Shown here one piece after another: positions 35,216-47,091 of a DNA stretch of 64,000 nt (position 1 is the stretch's first letter; the number at the start of each line of letters is the position of its first letter). A program made the position numbers and the translations under genes. Source of the stretch: Pictodentalium vernedei. Its lineage: Eukaryota > Mollusca > Scaphopoda > Dentaliida > Dentaliidae. The stretch is from positions 388,607,217 through 388,671,216 of the forward strand of contig CM062294.1 of NCBI GenBank assembly GCA_031216915.1. Direction: 5' to 3'. The notes under the pieces were generated by a model. It searched no databases. It saw only the letters and a list, made by a program, of their open reading frames with translations, and was not told the origin of the DNA.

Positions 35216-35370
35216 CCAACATAAACTTCTGTTTCGGTGATCGAAGTCTAAAGCAGTTACAGAAGATCCATTAATAGAATAAGGTGGATCAACTTCTATA
35301 CCTTTCATTTTCAGCTGTCGCACATTTATATCATTAGCAAATACTAGTGTTGGTTTTTCATCCTCTGGTT
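35216..35370 (-). CDS. LRP1: LRP1-like exon 2 (start of YWTD propeller)
   Basis: A 155-nt exon with acceptor CTCATTTCAG and consensus donor TTGG|GTAAGT. It begins with AA, which completes the Glu codon begun in exon 1, and ends at a codon boundary. The peptide opens EPEDEKPTLVFANDINVRQL, the usual transition from an EGF module into a LDL-receptor-family propeller (E-P-x-L-x-F-A-N). It continues SVTALDFDHRNRSLCW, the ALDFD strand, with Cys-Trp where most blades have Tyr-Trp. Vertebrate LRP1 also has Cys-Trp in its first propeller. Extracellular part of an endocytic receptor. Confidence 0.88.
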
Positions 35371-35392
35371 CTGAAATGAGAGAATATTTATT

Positions 35393-35625
35393 TATTCATT
35401 GGGGTTTAACAACACTTTTGACAGCCAGGGTCACTTCATGTCGTTCAGTTTTATGGGTGGAGGAAGCGAGAGTACCTAGAGAGAACCACCGAGCAATGGT
35501 GCGCAACTGTCTGACTCCACCAAAGTACTAGCTCTGTACAAGCAGAGTGAGCATTGGTTGAAGACAAGTGCACCACTGACGTATAGTATGCCTTAGTACA
35601 AAGAGCCACTGTGCCCACATCGGAA
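35393..35625 (-). mobile_element. SINE body, minus strand
   Basis: A diverged body and tail (TTAAACCCCAATGAATAAAT on the minus strand, with TACTCTCGCTTCCTCCACCC and CTTTGTACTAAGGCATACTA). It lacks the tRNA-like head. It begins about 22 bp upstream of the exon 2 acceptor on the transcribed strand, so it sits in the 3' end of intron 1. Confidence 0.6.
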
Positions 35626-35644
35626 ATGAGAATGCTCAAATACT

Positions 35645-36185
35645 GTCATATATGGCAGTTTAGAAGCACCAGGTAGATTTTAGTTAATAACTGGTAATTA
35701 CGAAATAATAACCTAAAAGGAAGTGGCAAACTTATAATTATGAAATCATAACTTATAATTACGAGATTATAACTTGTAAATACAAATTAACTCTTTATCT
35801 TTGGTATAATTACAAGATGACTATTTTGTAATTAAAAATTATTACATTGGAACCAAGCCTGGAAAAAAGCAGACTGTCATCTGCAGAATGCGGTCCCTGG
35901 AGGGTGAATTTGGTGATTCTACCCTGCAGAGCAGGGTAGCACAACTAGATTTACCCTCTGTGACACTTAATCTGAATCAAGGTCTGAGGCCAACACAGAA
36001 GGAGGTACACAGAAGATAAATTGGGGGATTCTAGCCCACTGTATGGGATAGCATCAGCAAATTCACCCTCTGGGGACCTCATTCTGCAAATAACTGATTG
36101 ATTATTTCCAGGCATGATGGTAACTACCTACATATTAATACATAAATTATAACTGATTAACTAAAATCTACCTGGTGCTTCCAAG
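35645..36185. mobile_element. MITE with nested fold-back
   Basis: Outer inverted repeats: GAAGCACCAGGTAGATTTTA plus GTTAAT on the left (about 35650) and ATTAACTAAAATCTACCTGG plus TGCTTC on the right (about 36160). Inside is another inverted pair with ATCTGCAGAATG, CCCTGGAGGGTGAATTTG and its partner CAAATTCACCCTCTGGGG. Non-coding. Confidence 0.55.
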
Positions 36186-36754
36186 TTGTCCTAGTTATAC
36201 AACTTTCGATAAGATTTATTTGTTCAACCTTTTACCCAACGCACACGATATCAAAATTTGTTATTTTAAACATTTCTTCAAGAATAATTCTGGCTCAATC
36301 TCTCTCTTGCTCTGGGCTTTATCGGGAAAGTTGTATGTCATCCCTTGAGTGCAATAAGGTGCCATCTGCAATGCTTTAGCACTCAGTGATGTATTCCATG
36401 AGAAGACACCATGCAAGTCACAGAGGAACTAGAAATTCATAGCCTTTTTTCGCAGCTAAGTTTGCATCACATTTATGAAACTGCACACCCAAACCAATAT
36501 TGTTGAAATGTTTGACGATGACCTATATCTAGCTCACTGGCCACGATGAAATAGTAAAGCATTTGTAGAGGCATATTCCCTTCTTTGCACATTAGCTGTA
36601 CATAGTTTATCTATCATGGCTGAGGGTGAATCCTACCTTGTCAAGATGATGAAGGTTTTAAGACTGCCTATTTCTAATTCAGTGGTCAGTATTCAATAGT
36701 ATAGCATTCAATGAAACACTTCCTATATATTGTTTTTATTTTTCAACACTGGTC
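36186..36754. other. Intron DNA, no gene seen
   Basis: Contains a TTTTACCCAAC word like the TTAA MITE ends near 36228, but no partner. No coding signal. Confidence 0.35.
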
Positions 36755-37025
36755 GTTGTGTGTGGACAAAGCACTTAACCCCAATTGTCCACATGGGGTC
36801 ACGATGACACTGTGTACTAAGGCGTATTGCACGTCGATGATGTGCATGTCTTCAACCAGTCTAACCCTGCCTGTGCCTGTGCTGTTGTGTGGAGTTACGA
36901 TGTTGGGGAGCTGGCAGCTGCATGTCATTGCTCGGTGGTTCTATACAGGTACTTCGGCTTCCTCCACCTGTAAAACTGTCATGGTCATGATTAGCCATTG
37001 TGCATAAGTAAACACCAATAAATAA
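36755..37025 (+). mobile_element. SINE body, plus strand
   Basis: Carries GCACTTAACCCCAATTGTCC, CACTGTGTACTAAGGCGTAT and GGTACTTCGGCTTCCTCCAC, followed by a tail with AATAAATAAATA. It lacks the tRNA-like head. Confidence 0.6.
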
Positions 37026-37102
37026 ATAAATATATTTCAACATTGGCGAGGGAGAAGATATCCTTGCAAAGTAATACCTCCACCATCCCCACCGCATTAT
37101 GA

Positions 37103-40100
37103 ACAAGAGAGGCCTCATGGGGCCTGAGGCACTCACCTGGCAACAGTTGTTTAAAGAAGGGAAGGATTAATTAGCATTTATAGCTAGTTAATACAACAGA
37201 GTAATGAAGTTATTTAATTATTTATAACTCTGTTGTCCATGCCAGATGATTTTTTTCTAGTACTGGGATGCTACCACAGAAATAATGCCCCAATATCCAG
37301 TAATGCAAAACTTCGGAGTCCAGATATCAACCTACGAACTTAACTTGAACAAACTTGAGTCTGAGCCCATCCCTTCCATCACTAGAATGCTGTATACCAA
37401 ATGTGAATGCAATCTGCCTGGGGGACCCATGCACTTGAAGAAACTTGAATCTGATCCCGCCCTAGAGATGTTGTATACCAAATATGAAAGGATTCTGACT
37501 GGTGAATCTGAAGAAGATGATTTGTAAAGAAATTCCCTCATATTGCACAAGTTAAAAATTATCAACTCTGGCTCTCGATTTGAACAAACTTGAATCTGAT
37601 CCCCCTAGCAGGGGTCAGCCGAGTGGGAGACTAGGGCGAAGAAGTCACTTTGTCATTCCTCAAGTTGCCTTGGCTTACATTGGGAGTGAAATTCAAGTTG
37701 CCCTCCAAAACTTCCTTGGGAGACATGGCAGTTTACTGTTTTTTCTTATGTTTTATTTCCAAAAAAACAACACTTACGCATTCACAAAAAAGTAAACACG
37801 GCTGCTGTTAAAATAATTCATATGGCTCTGAAAATAGCCTAAACTAGCCCAATTTTATATTTCTGAAAAAGTTGTAATGGCAAAGTCGTTCGAACAATAC
37901 ACCCCAACCAATAGCAACCAGCACAAAATGCTATTTAAAAACAAAAGTGTCAGCAAAAACAACGAATCACACAAGACAAGCATCAAGTTAATTAGAATTT
38001 ATTAAAGTTAACCACTGTTTCAAAACCCCCAAAAATGTGCAGGAGACAGTTCATCCATAAAAACGGTGAAACTGCTTATGCTCTGTTCCACTGAAAAATT
38101 GGTTGTATTGAAATTCGCCCCGCAATTTGCATTGAAAGTTTTTCTTTGAAAACTTGTGTTGGAAAGGGGTTAAATGTAATAAGGCTACGATAGAAATCCT
38201 ACATATTAGGATGGATAAGAGTGGCAGGCCTCATAGCACCAATCGCACATGCCAATGTTAGATGGTTGGCAGAAATTGTCATTTTTCTGAACAGATTATT
38301 ACCCAGCAGGTAAGAGAGACAACTGAAATATTTTTGTTATTTACCTTAGAAATAAATTAACTAAATTGGTTAATGATGCTTAATTTACGAAAGATGTCGA
38401 AAACTTTTTTAACTACGCTTTTCAATTCAATTAGGACAATCAGAAACCATGAATGACCCAGCTTCTTATGTGAACTCGAAATTTGTTTTAAATACTTTAA
38501 ATATTTTTTTAAAAAGAATATACCTTCTATTACAGAGAAGAACAACTTAGTTTTGTGTGTTTATGTATGTTTGTATAACTTTTATTTATTTTTTTTTTCC
38601 ACAATTGTGTCCTCTATATACATTTATTTTGTCACAATGTCATACGTTTTATGTTTTTTTCTGACTTCTCCCTCATGTCCACTGACTTCTCCCTTCTGGC
38701 CCCTGACTTCTCCCTAAGTCTCTGGAAGGAGAAGTCACTTCTCCCTAAAATCATCTGCCAGGCCCCCTAGAGATGCTGTTTCCAAATATGAAACCATTTG
38801 GATTGGTGGATCCGGTGAAGAAGATTTTTAAAGAAAGTTTCTCATTTTACACTAAGTTAAAATTTGGGCTACCATTAGGATCTGATATGATCCCAGGCGT
38901 ACAATTTAAACAAACGTGAAACAGATCCCCCCCCTACCTCCACCCAGAGATGCTGAATACCAACTATGAAAGGATTCTGACTGGTGGATCTGAAGAAGAA
39001 GATTTGAAAAGAAATTTCCTCATATTGCACTAAGTTAACCCAGGCAGTCAAGTTGAAAAAACTGGAATCTCAACCTCCTAGAGATGTTGTATACCTAATA
39101 TGAAAGAATTCTGACCTGTGAATATGAAGAAGATTTTTAAAGAAATTTCCTCATATTCCTCTAAATTAAAATGGGCTGCCATAGGGACCCCAAATATCAA
39201 TCCAGGGACCTGATTTGAACAAACTTAAATCTGACCTCCATAGAGATGTTGTATATCATATATGAAAGGATTTTGACTGGTGGTGGTGGATCTAAAGAAG
39301 AAGATTTTGAAAGCAATTTCCTCATATTGCATAAAGTTGAAATTTTTGGCTACAATAGAGAGCCCAAATGTGAACACAGAGACCCGATTTGAACAAACTT
39401 GAATCTGCTAGCCTCCCCCCTAGAGATATTCTATACCAAATAGGAAAGCATTTGCACTGGTGGGTCTGAAGAAGATTTTTAAAGATTATTCCCCATATTG
39501 CCATACGTTAAAAATTTGGGGTCCTGTATTGACCCAAATATGAACCAAGGGGCTTCATTTTAACAAACTTATACCTGCCCCCCCCCCCCCCCCCCCACCA
39601 TCCCCCTCCCCACTGGATGCTGTATACCAAATATCAAAACATTCTGATCATTGATTCTGGAGAAGAATTTTTTGCAAATATGCTGACTCAGCATTTTTTT
39701 TTATGCTTCCCCCCCCCCCCCCCCCCCCCCCAACAGAACACCCTGACACAACCGATGGCAATTCTTTTTTACCATTCAGTTCTATAGGTCCTAAAGATGC
39801 TTCATACAAATAACAGTTCTCTGTTCCGTGGGGTTTGAAAAATATTGGAGTTTGAAAATATTTTTATTTTTAGTTTCTGGGGTTCCCATGGGGACACAGA
39901 AAAAATGTTTTTTTTGCATGAATCAAGTACTTTTGACCCAATAATATCACAAACCAAATTTGGTTCAAATCAGGACCATCAGTTCAGAAACTAGAAATTT
40001 TGGGTGAGGCCAAAAATCTTTCCCCTCCCATTACAAAGGCAAATATTGCGTCACAAACTTTGTTTGAACAAACTTGAATCTACACCTCAAAAGGAAGCTC

Positions 40101-40373
40101 CTGTACCCACTGGTTCATGAGAAGATTTTAAAAAAAGTTTTTTAGCATTTCCCCCACCCCCCGCCTTATGGGGCTGGGCATGTTGAGTTGAACAAAAATA
40201 ATGCCCCTGTCCCCCCCCCCCCCCCTCCATCACTCACACAAACTTTCACTTGAGTTGGCCCAGTAGTTTTGGAGAAGTCCAAAACATGGTGTTGATGGAC
40301 AACAGACAGACGGATGGATGACAGATGGAGAGCGATTAGATAAGCACAGCTTGACTTCGTCAAAGGGAGCTAA
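37103..40373 (+). mobile_element. Helentron-like element, GGCCCC family, interrupted by hAT
   Basis: The 5' end ACAAGAGAGGCCTCATGGGG is a degraded form of the family palindrome. The 3' end is CTTGACTTCGTCAAAGGGAG plus CTAA at 40373. Internal units match 11671-13682, with C-run expansions at 39577-39596 and 39709-39731. A 1154-bp element is inserted in one unit at 37609-38762. Confidence 0.65.
37609..38762. mobile_element. hAT-like non-autonomous element with 8-bp duplication
   Basis: Bounded by exact copies of CCCCCTAG at 37601-37608 and 38763-38770. The host unit elsewhere reads CCCCCTAGAGATG without interruption, so this is a clean insertion. It starts CAGGGGTCAGCC and ends CATCTGCCAGG. 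The inner repeats GGGCGAAGAAGTCAC and GGAGAAGTCACTTCTCCC near the two ends are loosely inverted. The 8-bp duplication and CAG start point to hAT. No transposase is encoded. Confidence 0.7.
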
Positions 40374-40438
40374 AAAGTGCACAAATGTGCTGTGAAGGCT
40401 TTAAGACAGTATACGTCTAATTCAGTGGTCAATATTAA

Positions 40439-40647
40439 CCCTTTGGACTCAAATTAATTTTATAACTACCCTATACTCAAGTGCATGGCTACAGATGACT
40501 TATTAGTGTTTCTTCCTCATTGTTGGCTGCCTGTATTGGCAGCCAACAATGATGTAAAAACACTACAAAAACAAATACAGCCTACCAGCTGAGGTCTGAA
40601 GGGAAAAGTAATGCAAAGGTGACAGTTTGGGCCTGAGGACTTAAGAG
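40439..40647. mobile_element. TTAA-flanked MITE
   Basis: Flanked by TTAA at 40435-40438 and 40648-40651. Ends CCCTTTGGACTC and CTGAGGACTTAAGAG. The central perfect hairpin is CATTGTTGGCTGCC-TGTATT-GGCAGCCAACAATG. Probably piggyBac-derived. Confidence 0.6.
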
Positions 40648-40792
40648 TTAAATATTTTAATGCCTCATCTCTGTATTGCATGACTTGTTAGGCTCCTATA
40701 AAAAAAAGTCATAGTACCGAAGTTTTTCGACAAAGACATGGTTCCTATCAGAACGTTCTTCCCTTAAGATGTGAACGCCAATGTGAAAGTGT

Positions 40793-41709
40793 CAATGACG
40801 CTGCAGCTCAACTTGACCAAGAAGGGACTGAACTAAATAGAATGTTTCAGTAATACCAAGTCATTCACTCAAGTTTCTACAGAAAAGACATCACACCAAA
40901 TCTACATATGAAAGACCGGGTGAGGGATGTGCCCTGTAGAGTGTGCTAATGGAATTGTTCACAATTTATTTGCCAAATCCAAGATGGACACTAGTGGCCA
41001 TGCTTTTCTAGCAAAATTCATAAAAATTTGATAGCTCTCATCAAGACATTACACCAAAGCTACAGATACAATTTTAAAAAGATCGGGTGAGAGGTGTGGC
41101 CTGTAGGGTGTGCTAATGGAATTGTTGACAATTCATGTGTCAAATCAAAGATGGCCACCAGCTGCCATGCTTTTCAATTTGAAAAAGTTTAATAGCTCTC
41201 ATCTAGACATTACTCCAATGCCACATATGAAATGTGAAACTTGGCAGGTGAGAGATGCAATCAGTAGGGTTTGCTAATGGAATTATTGACAATTTATATG
41301 CCAAATGCAAGATGGCCACTGGCAGCTATGTATTTCCATGAAACTCAGAAATATTTGATAGCGCCCATCTAGACATCACACTAAAGCTACATATGAAATT
41401 TGAAAAAGAGATGCTGAGAGATGCGGCCTGAAGGGTGTGCCAATGGAATTGTTAACAATTTATATGTCAAATCTAAGATGGTCGCTGGTGGCCATGTTTT
41501 TTCAACAAAATTCAGAAAAAATTGGTAGATGCCATCTAGACATTGCCCCAAAGCCACGAATAAAAGTTGGAACTAATCGGGTGAGAGCTGTGGCCTGTAG
41601 GGTGTGCTAAAGGACTTGTGGATGGACAGAGGAAAGGATGAATGGACACATGGACAGATGTATGGTTGGACGACAGATCGTAACCCATCCCATTGTCAAG
41701 TTGAGCTAA
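40793..41709 (+). mobile_element. Helentron-like element, GTGTCA family
   Basis: The 5' end is GAAAGTGTCAATGACGC, then GCAGCTCAACTTGACC. The 3' end is TCAAGTTGAGCTAA at 41709, the exact inverse of the subterminal motif. About four units of roughly 180 bp with GGTGTGGCCTGTAGGGTGTG and CAAGATGGCCACTGGC. Confidence 0.75.
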
Positions 41710-42212
41710 AAAGGTAAGCCCCACTGCCATTATCTATATATCTATTGGTGTTTAAGGTCACATATTTCTGAACAATGGCAACATGGGTGTAAAGTCAAGG
41801 TTAGGCAATCATTTATATCCATTTTAGAGGACTTTCAACCCAAGCACTGGTTACTTGGTCCTATTTTACAAATAAAACAGAGCTTGTTTACCACAGCAAC
41901 CAAGCACTACTTCACTTTCAAGGGTTCCCATGTAATGTCATTGATCTGTGTTGATAAACATTGATAAACATGCTCTGAGCGAATTTTGTCTACAGAAGAC
42001 TCAACAACCATTCATGATTCATTCAGTACAGTAATGAAATTTGGAAGACCTGGGCACGACTGATGCAATGCTTTTGAAATTTTTACAGAAAATGGAGTCA
42101 TGATTCAGATTTTAAGAAAGTGTTTCTGACTAACAACATACGGACAGTAAATTCAAACAAAATTTCAATGAAGAAACATGATAAACTCACATGTGTTTGT
42201 CCATACAATGGC
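41710..42212. other. Intron DNA with a dispersed repeat
   Basis: Has the dispersed repeat with ATCCATTTTAGAGGACTTTC and GGTCCTATTTTACAAATAAA. No gene found. Confidence 0.4.
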
Positions 42213-42220
42213 ATTCTTTG

Positions 42221-42779
42221 TAGAGCTGTAGGTTTTTAAATTTCTTGTTCGGTTTCGGTTTTGGTTTTTCAGGCAGAGTAAAACCTCGGTTCGGTTTTCG
42301 GTTTGTTCACGAGGCCAAGTGAAATTCAATAAAACTCATTCTTATGTCCGGAATCATAACTGAATGGTAGTGAAATTGAGTAAAACTCAATGAATGCCCG
42401 AAATAAGCTATATAATACATGAAGAATCAGGAAGGCCAATATAATAATTACTTAAATATACAGAACTTTTATTGGGCTTGGCCATTTTTCGAGGTCTGAC
42501 ACCTACACGCAACTTGAGGAAAGCTGCAAACACAACTAAACTGAAATGTCGGAAATTCACAGAATGTAGGCTTCCCAGAGTAGTGAGAGTACCCAGACAC
42601 TGCCACTGGCAGTGTCAGGGTACTCTCACTACTCTGGGATGGCTACATTCTGTAAATTTCTGCAGCAAGAGAGTATTTAATAAAAAAAACAAAAAACCTT
42701 AGATTACGGGATGTCGACGGTTTCGGTTTTTAAAAAAAATAAAAAACCTCGGTTCGGTTTCGGTTAACCTACAGCTCTA
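42221..42779. mobile_element. hAT-like MITE with 8-bp duplication and long hairpin
   Basis: Ends TAGAGCTGTAGGTT and AACCTACAGCTCTA. Exact ATTCTTTG duplications lie at 42213-42220 and 42780-42787. The subterminal regions are TTCGGTTTCGGTT repeats. An inner hairpin at 42551-42660 has arms of about 50 nt (CCCAGAGTAGTGAGAGTACC and its inverse) around CACTGCCACTGGCAGTG. Confidence 0.75.
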
Positions 42780-42787
42780 ATTCTTTG

Positions 42788-43230
42788 ACAATGTTATTAG
42801 TAAGATCACAGTGCTCATGATGCCGTCATTGTTGCTTCATTCCACAAATTATTCTAATTATCCCCCAAAAATGAACCCACTGATCACAACACCACTTTAA
42901 CTTAACATTAACGTCCATTTAACCCTTCACCAAATGAATCCGCAGCATCTGCCCACATTATATACAACTTGAGCAGTTGAATAAGTATTATTTTTCCAAA
43001 AATTTCAACAAAACTACATAATGTGACCTCTCATTGGAATTAGCTTGTCGCACGGAGGAGGTCACATATGTTTTTTGTTGAAATTTTTTGAAGGATTTGA
43101 AAAAATACTATTGAAATAATAGATTTTTTCTCATCTGCATTGATTAAAGTGTTGAGATGCTGTATAAATAAGGAAAATTAGTTTACTTTGAAAATCCCAA
43201 GTATGATATTCCATGACTATAAATTATATA
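42788..43230. other. Intron DNA with a degenerate palindromic MITE
   Basis: A TTAACCCTTCACC start near 42916 and a fold-back of AATTTCAACAAAACTACATA plus ATGTGACCTC against GAGGTCACATATG, then TTGTTGAAATTTTT, at about 43000-43090. No clear right terminus. Confidence 0.45.
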
Positions 43231-46200
43231 ATGAAAGTGTCAATGACACTGTAGCTTAACTTGTGTGTTGTGTTTGATGAAAAGGATAATGTTCAATGTT
43301 TATGAAAGGATTATGAAATAAGACAAGAATTGTGATAATTGGGAATATGTTCATTTCTGTTCCCTGTGTGCTATGTTTATGATAAAAATAATATGAGGTG
43401 TACACTGTACTAAAGAGCTGAGGGGTGGGTTAATATGACCTCACAGTTAATATATGTGGCCCTCACAGTTAACATATATCAACAAAATTACAATGAAATT
43501 ATTCCAAAATGAGTCATCCTATCAAGTTACATTAAAATCCCTTCATAAATAAGGCCTGTAGACTGTGCTAAAAGTTTTCGGGCTTCGGGCCCCTGTAGCC
43601 GTCAGTTTCCCAATTGCGTCCAAAGGGGACGTTCTCATCTAGACATTATATGAAGTCAACCTACCAAGTTACAATGAAATCCCTCCATAAATACGACCTG
43701 TGGACTGTGCTAAAGGTTTTCGGGCTTCAGGCACCTGTAGACATCACATTTGACCAACCACGACCAAAAGGGGATGTCATCATCTAGGTATTATATGGAG
43801 TCAACCTAACAAGTTACAATGAAATCCTTCCATAAATACGACCTACAGACATGCTAATGGTTTTTGGGATCGGGCAGCCATCAAGGCTGAATGATCGTGA
43901 CCAAAAGGGGACGTTCTCATCTGGACACTATTTGGAGTCATCCTACCAAGCTACAATAAAATCCCTTCATAATTATGACCTGTAGACTGTTCTAAAGGTT
44001 TTCGGGCTTTGGGCCCCTGAAGCCGTCACAGTTGCCCACTCGTGTCCAAAAGGGGACGTTCTCATCTAGACATTATATGAAGTCAACCTACCAAGTTACA
44101 ATGAAATTCCTTCATAAATATGACCTTAGACTGTGCTAAAGGTTTTCGGGCTTCGGGCTCGGGCAGCCATCATGGTTGAATGATCGCAACCAAAGGAGAC
44201 AATCTCATCTGGGCATCATCTGGAGTGATCCTGCAAAGTTACAATGAAATCCCTTCATAAATATGACCTGTAGACTGTGTTCAAGGTTTTCGGGCTTCGG
44301 GCACCTGTACCCATCACAGTTGACCAATCACGACCAAAAGGGGATGTCATCATCTTGGCATTATATGGAGTCAACCTAACAATGTTACAATGAAATCCTT
44401 CTATAAATATAACCTTTTGCCTATGCTAAAGGTTTTTGGGCTCGGGCACCCATCAAGGCTGAATGATCACGGCCAAAATGGGACGTTCTCATCTTGACCT
44501 TATTTGGAGTCAACCTACGAAGTTACAATGAAATCCCTTCATAAATATGACCTGTAGACAGTGCTAAAGGTTTTTGGGCTTCAGGCACCTTTAGCCGTCA
44601 AAGTTGCCCAAACATGTCCAAAAGGGGACGTTCTCATCTAGGCATTATATGAAGTCAACCTACCAAGTTACAATGAAATCCCTTCATAAATATGACTTGT
44701 AGACTGTGCTTAAGGTTTTCGGGCTTCGGGTTCGGGCAGCCATCATGGTTGAATTATCGCAACCAAGGGGGACAATCTAATCTGGGCATCATCTGGAATG
44801 ATCCTATGAAGTTACAATGAAATCCCTTCATAAATATGGCCTGTAGACTGTGCTCAAGGTTTTTGGGCTTCGGGCACTTGTAGCCAACACAGCTGACCAA
44901 TTACGACCAAAAGGGGATGTCATCATCTAGGCATTATATGGAGTCAACTTAATAGGTTACAATGAAATCCTTCCATAAATATGACCTTTTACCTATGCTA
45001 AAGGTTTTTGGGCTCGGGCACCCATCAAGGCTGAATGATCACGATCAAAAGGGGACGTTCTCATCTAGACATTATTTGGAGCCATCCTACCAAGTTACAA
45101 TGAAATCCCCTCATAAATATGACCTGTAGACTGTGCTAAAGGTTTTCGGGCTTCGGTCACCTTTAGCCGTCACAGTTGCCCAATCATGTCCAAAAGGGGA
45201 CGTTCTCATCTAGACATTATATGAAGTTAACCTACCAAGTTACAATGAAATCCCTTCATAAATATGACCTGTAGACTGTGCTAAAGGTTTTCGGGCTTCG
45301 GGCTCGGGCAGCCATCATGGGTGAATGATCGCAACCATAGGGGACAATCTCATCTGAGCATCATCTGGAGTGATCCTAAGAAGTTACAATGAAATCCCTT
45401 CATAAATATGACCTGTAGACTGTGCTAAAGGTTTTCGGGCTTCGGGCACTTGTAGCCATCACAACTGACCAATCACGACCGAAAGGGGATGTCATCATCT
45501 AGGCATTATATGGAGTCAACCTAACAGGTTACAATGAAATCCTTCCATAAATATGACCTTTTGCCTATGCTAAAGGTTTTTGGGCTCAGGCACCCATCAA
45601 GGCTGCATGATCGCGATCAAAATGGGACGTTCTCATCTAGACATTATTTGGAGTCATCCTGCCAAGTTACAATGAAATCGTTTCATAAATATGACCTCTA
45701 TACTGTGCTAAAGGTTTTCGGGCTTCGGGCTCCTGTAGCCGTCACAGTTGCCCAATCACGTCCAAAGGGGGACTTTCTCATCTAGACATTGTATGAAGTC
45801 AACCCACCAAGTTACAATGAAATTCCTCAATAAATATGACCTGTAGACTGTGCTAAAGGTTTTCGGGTTTTGGGCTCGGGCAGTCGTCACGGTTGGCAGA
45901 TCATGCTCAAATGGGGAAATTCCTATCTATACATCATAAGGAGTCATCCTACCAAGTTACAATGAAATCCCTCCACATTAAACATGACCTGCAGACTGTG
46001 CTAAAAGTTTTTGGGTTTCGGGCTTGGGCAGCCATCACGGTTGATAGATCATGCCCAAAAGGGGACGTTCTCATCTAGGCACTATACAGAGGCATCCTAC
46101 CAAGTTACAATGAAATCCCTTCATAAATACGACCTGTAGCCTGTGCTAATGGTTTTCGGGTTTTGGGCTCGGGCAGCCATACCGGTTGCCCGATCGCGAC

Positions 46201-46397
46201 CAAAAGGGGACGTTCTCATCTAGACATGACCCCAAACCTGCATATGAAATTTCGTGATGATCAGACAAGAACTGCGGGGTGTAGCCCGTGCTAAAGGAAA
46301 ATGTGAACAGACGTCACAGACTCACAGACTAACAGACTAACAGACTTCCGCACGCGTGATGGCAATAGCTTATCTTGACTATGTCAAGTTAAGCTAA
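43231..46397 (+). mobile_element. Helentron-like element, GTGTCA family, long array
   Basis: Starts ATGAAAGTGTCAATGACACT, then GTAGCTTAACTTG. Ends CAAGTTAAGCTAA at 46397, the exact inverse. About twenty units of around 143 bp (AAGTTACAATGAAATCCCTT, AAATATGACCTGTAGACTGT, GGTTTTCGGGCTTCGGGC, AAAAGGGGACGTTCTCATCT). Two unit types alternate over part of the array, suggesting higher-order duplication. Non-coding. Confidence 0.75.
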
Positions 46398-46496
46398 AAA
46401 CAAAGTAATAACATATAGAACAGGAAAAATACATGCAATCAACTCACATAGTTGACTGCAGGAAGCAATGGTTCCTGAAAGTTTGCTACCACATTA

Positions 46497-46897
46497 CAGA
46501 GGAGCCCACTTAATTGGATATCTCTTAACTGAATAACTCTGTTAATTGAATATAATTTCCCAACACAAAACCATTTACCATACCTCCAATACAAATTTGA
46601 CCTGCTAATTGAATATAGTTATAGAGTAAATTCCTGTTAATTGAATAAAAAATCTTGTAACCTGTCGAGACTCTCCCCAGTTTTCCTTCGTTTATAGACC
46701 TATTTGGCCTCAGTACATCCAATACAAGCATTTAATCTATTATATCAAGGAGCTCTGTTAAACAAGATATAATAGAATAAATGCCAAGTTTATCTCTAGA
46801 ATACAGGAAAGTGACACAATACCTGTTAATTGAATACTCCTGTTAATTGAATAATTTTCATTGGCAGAGTGGCTATTCAATTAACAGGATTCCACTG
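46497..46897. mobile_element. pogo/Tigger-like MITE
   Basis: Right end CAGTGGAATCCTGTTAATTG when read inward, and a diverged left end CAGAGGAGCCCACTTAATTG, each next to TA. The interior repeats GTTAATTGAATA. A CAGTGGAA-start with a TA target is typical of pogo-type Tc1/mariner elements. A related fragment begins at 59579. Confidence 0.6.
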
Positions 46898-47091
46898 TAG
46901 TACCAGAACAGATAATCAAATAATATTTCACAAGGACAACTTGTGGCTAAATATGCTTCAGATATCCAAGAACAAAGCTAGAAAATCTAAATTTTTTAAA
47001 ATAGAGCAACTATTTTTCAAAAAACTTCAACAAAACCATATCATGTGACCCCTCTTTCAAATGAGCTAAATAACAATTAAAAAAATCCAGC

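Noticed and set aside
43400-46380. CRISPR-like array or satellite
   Set aside because: Units are ~143 bp with no constant-repeat/variable-spacer structure, and the array is framed by Helentron-like ends.
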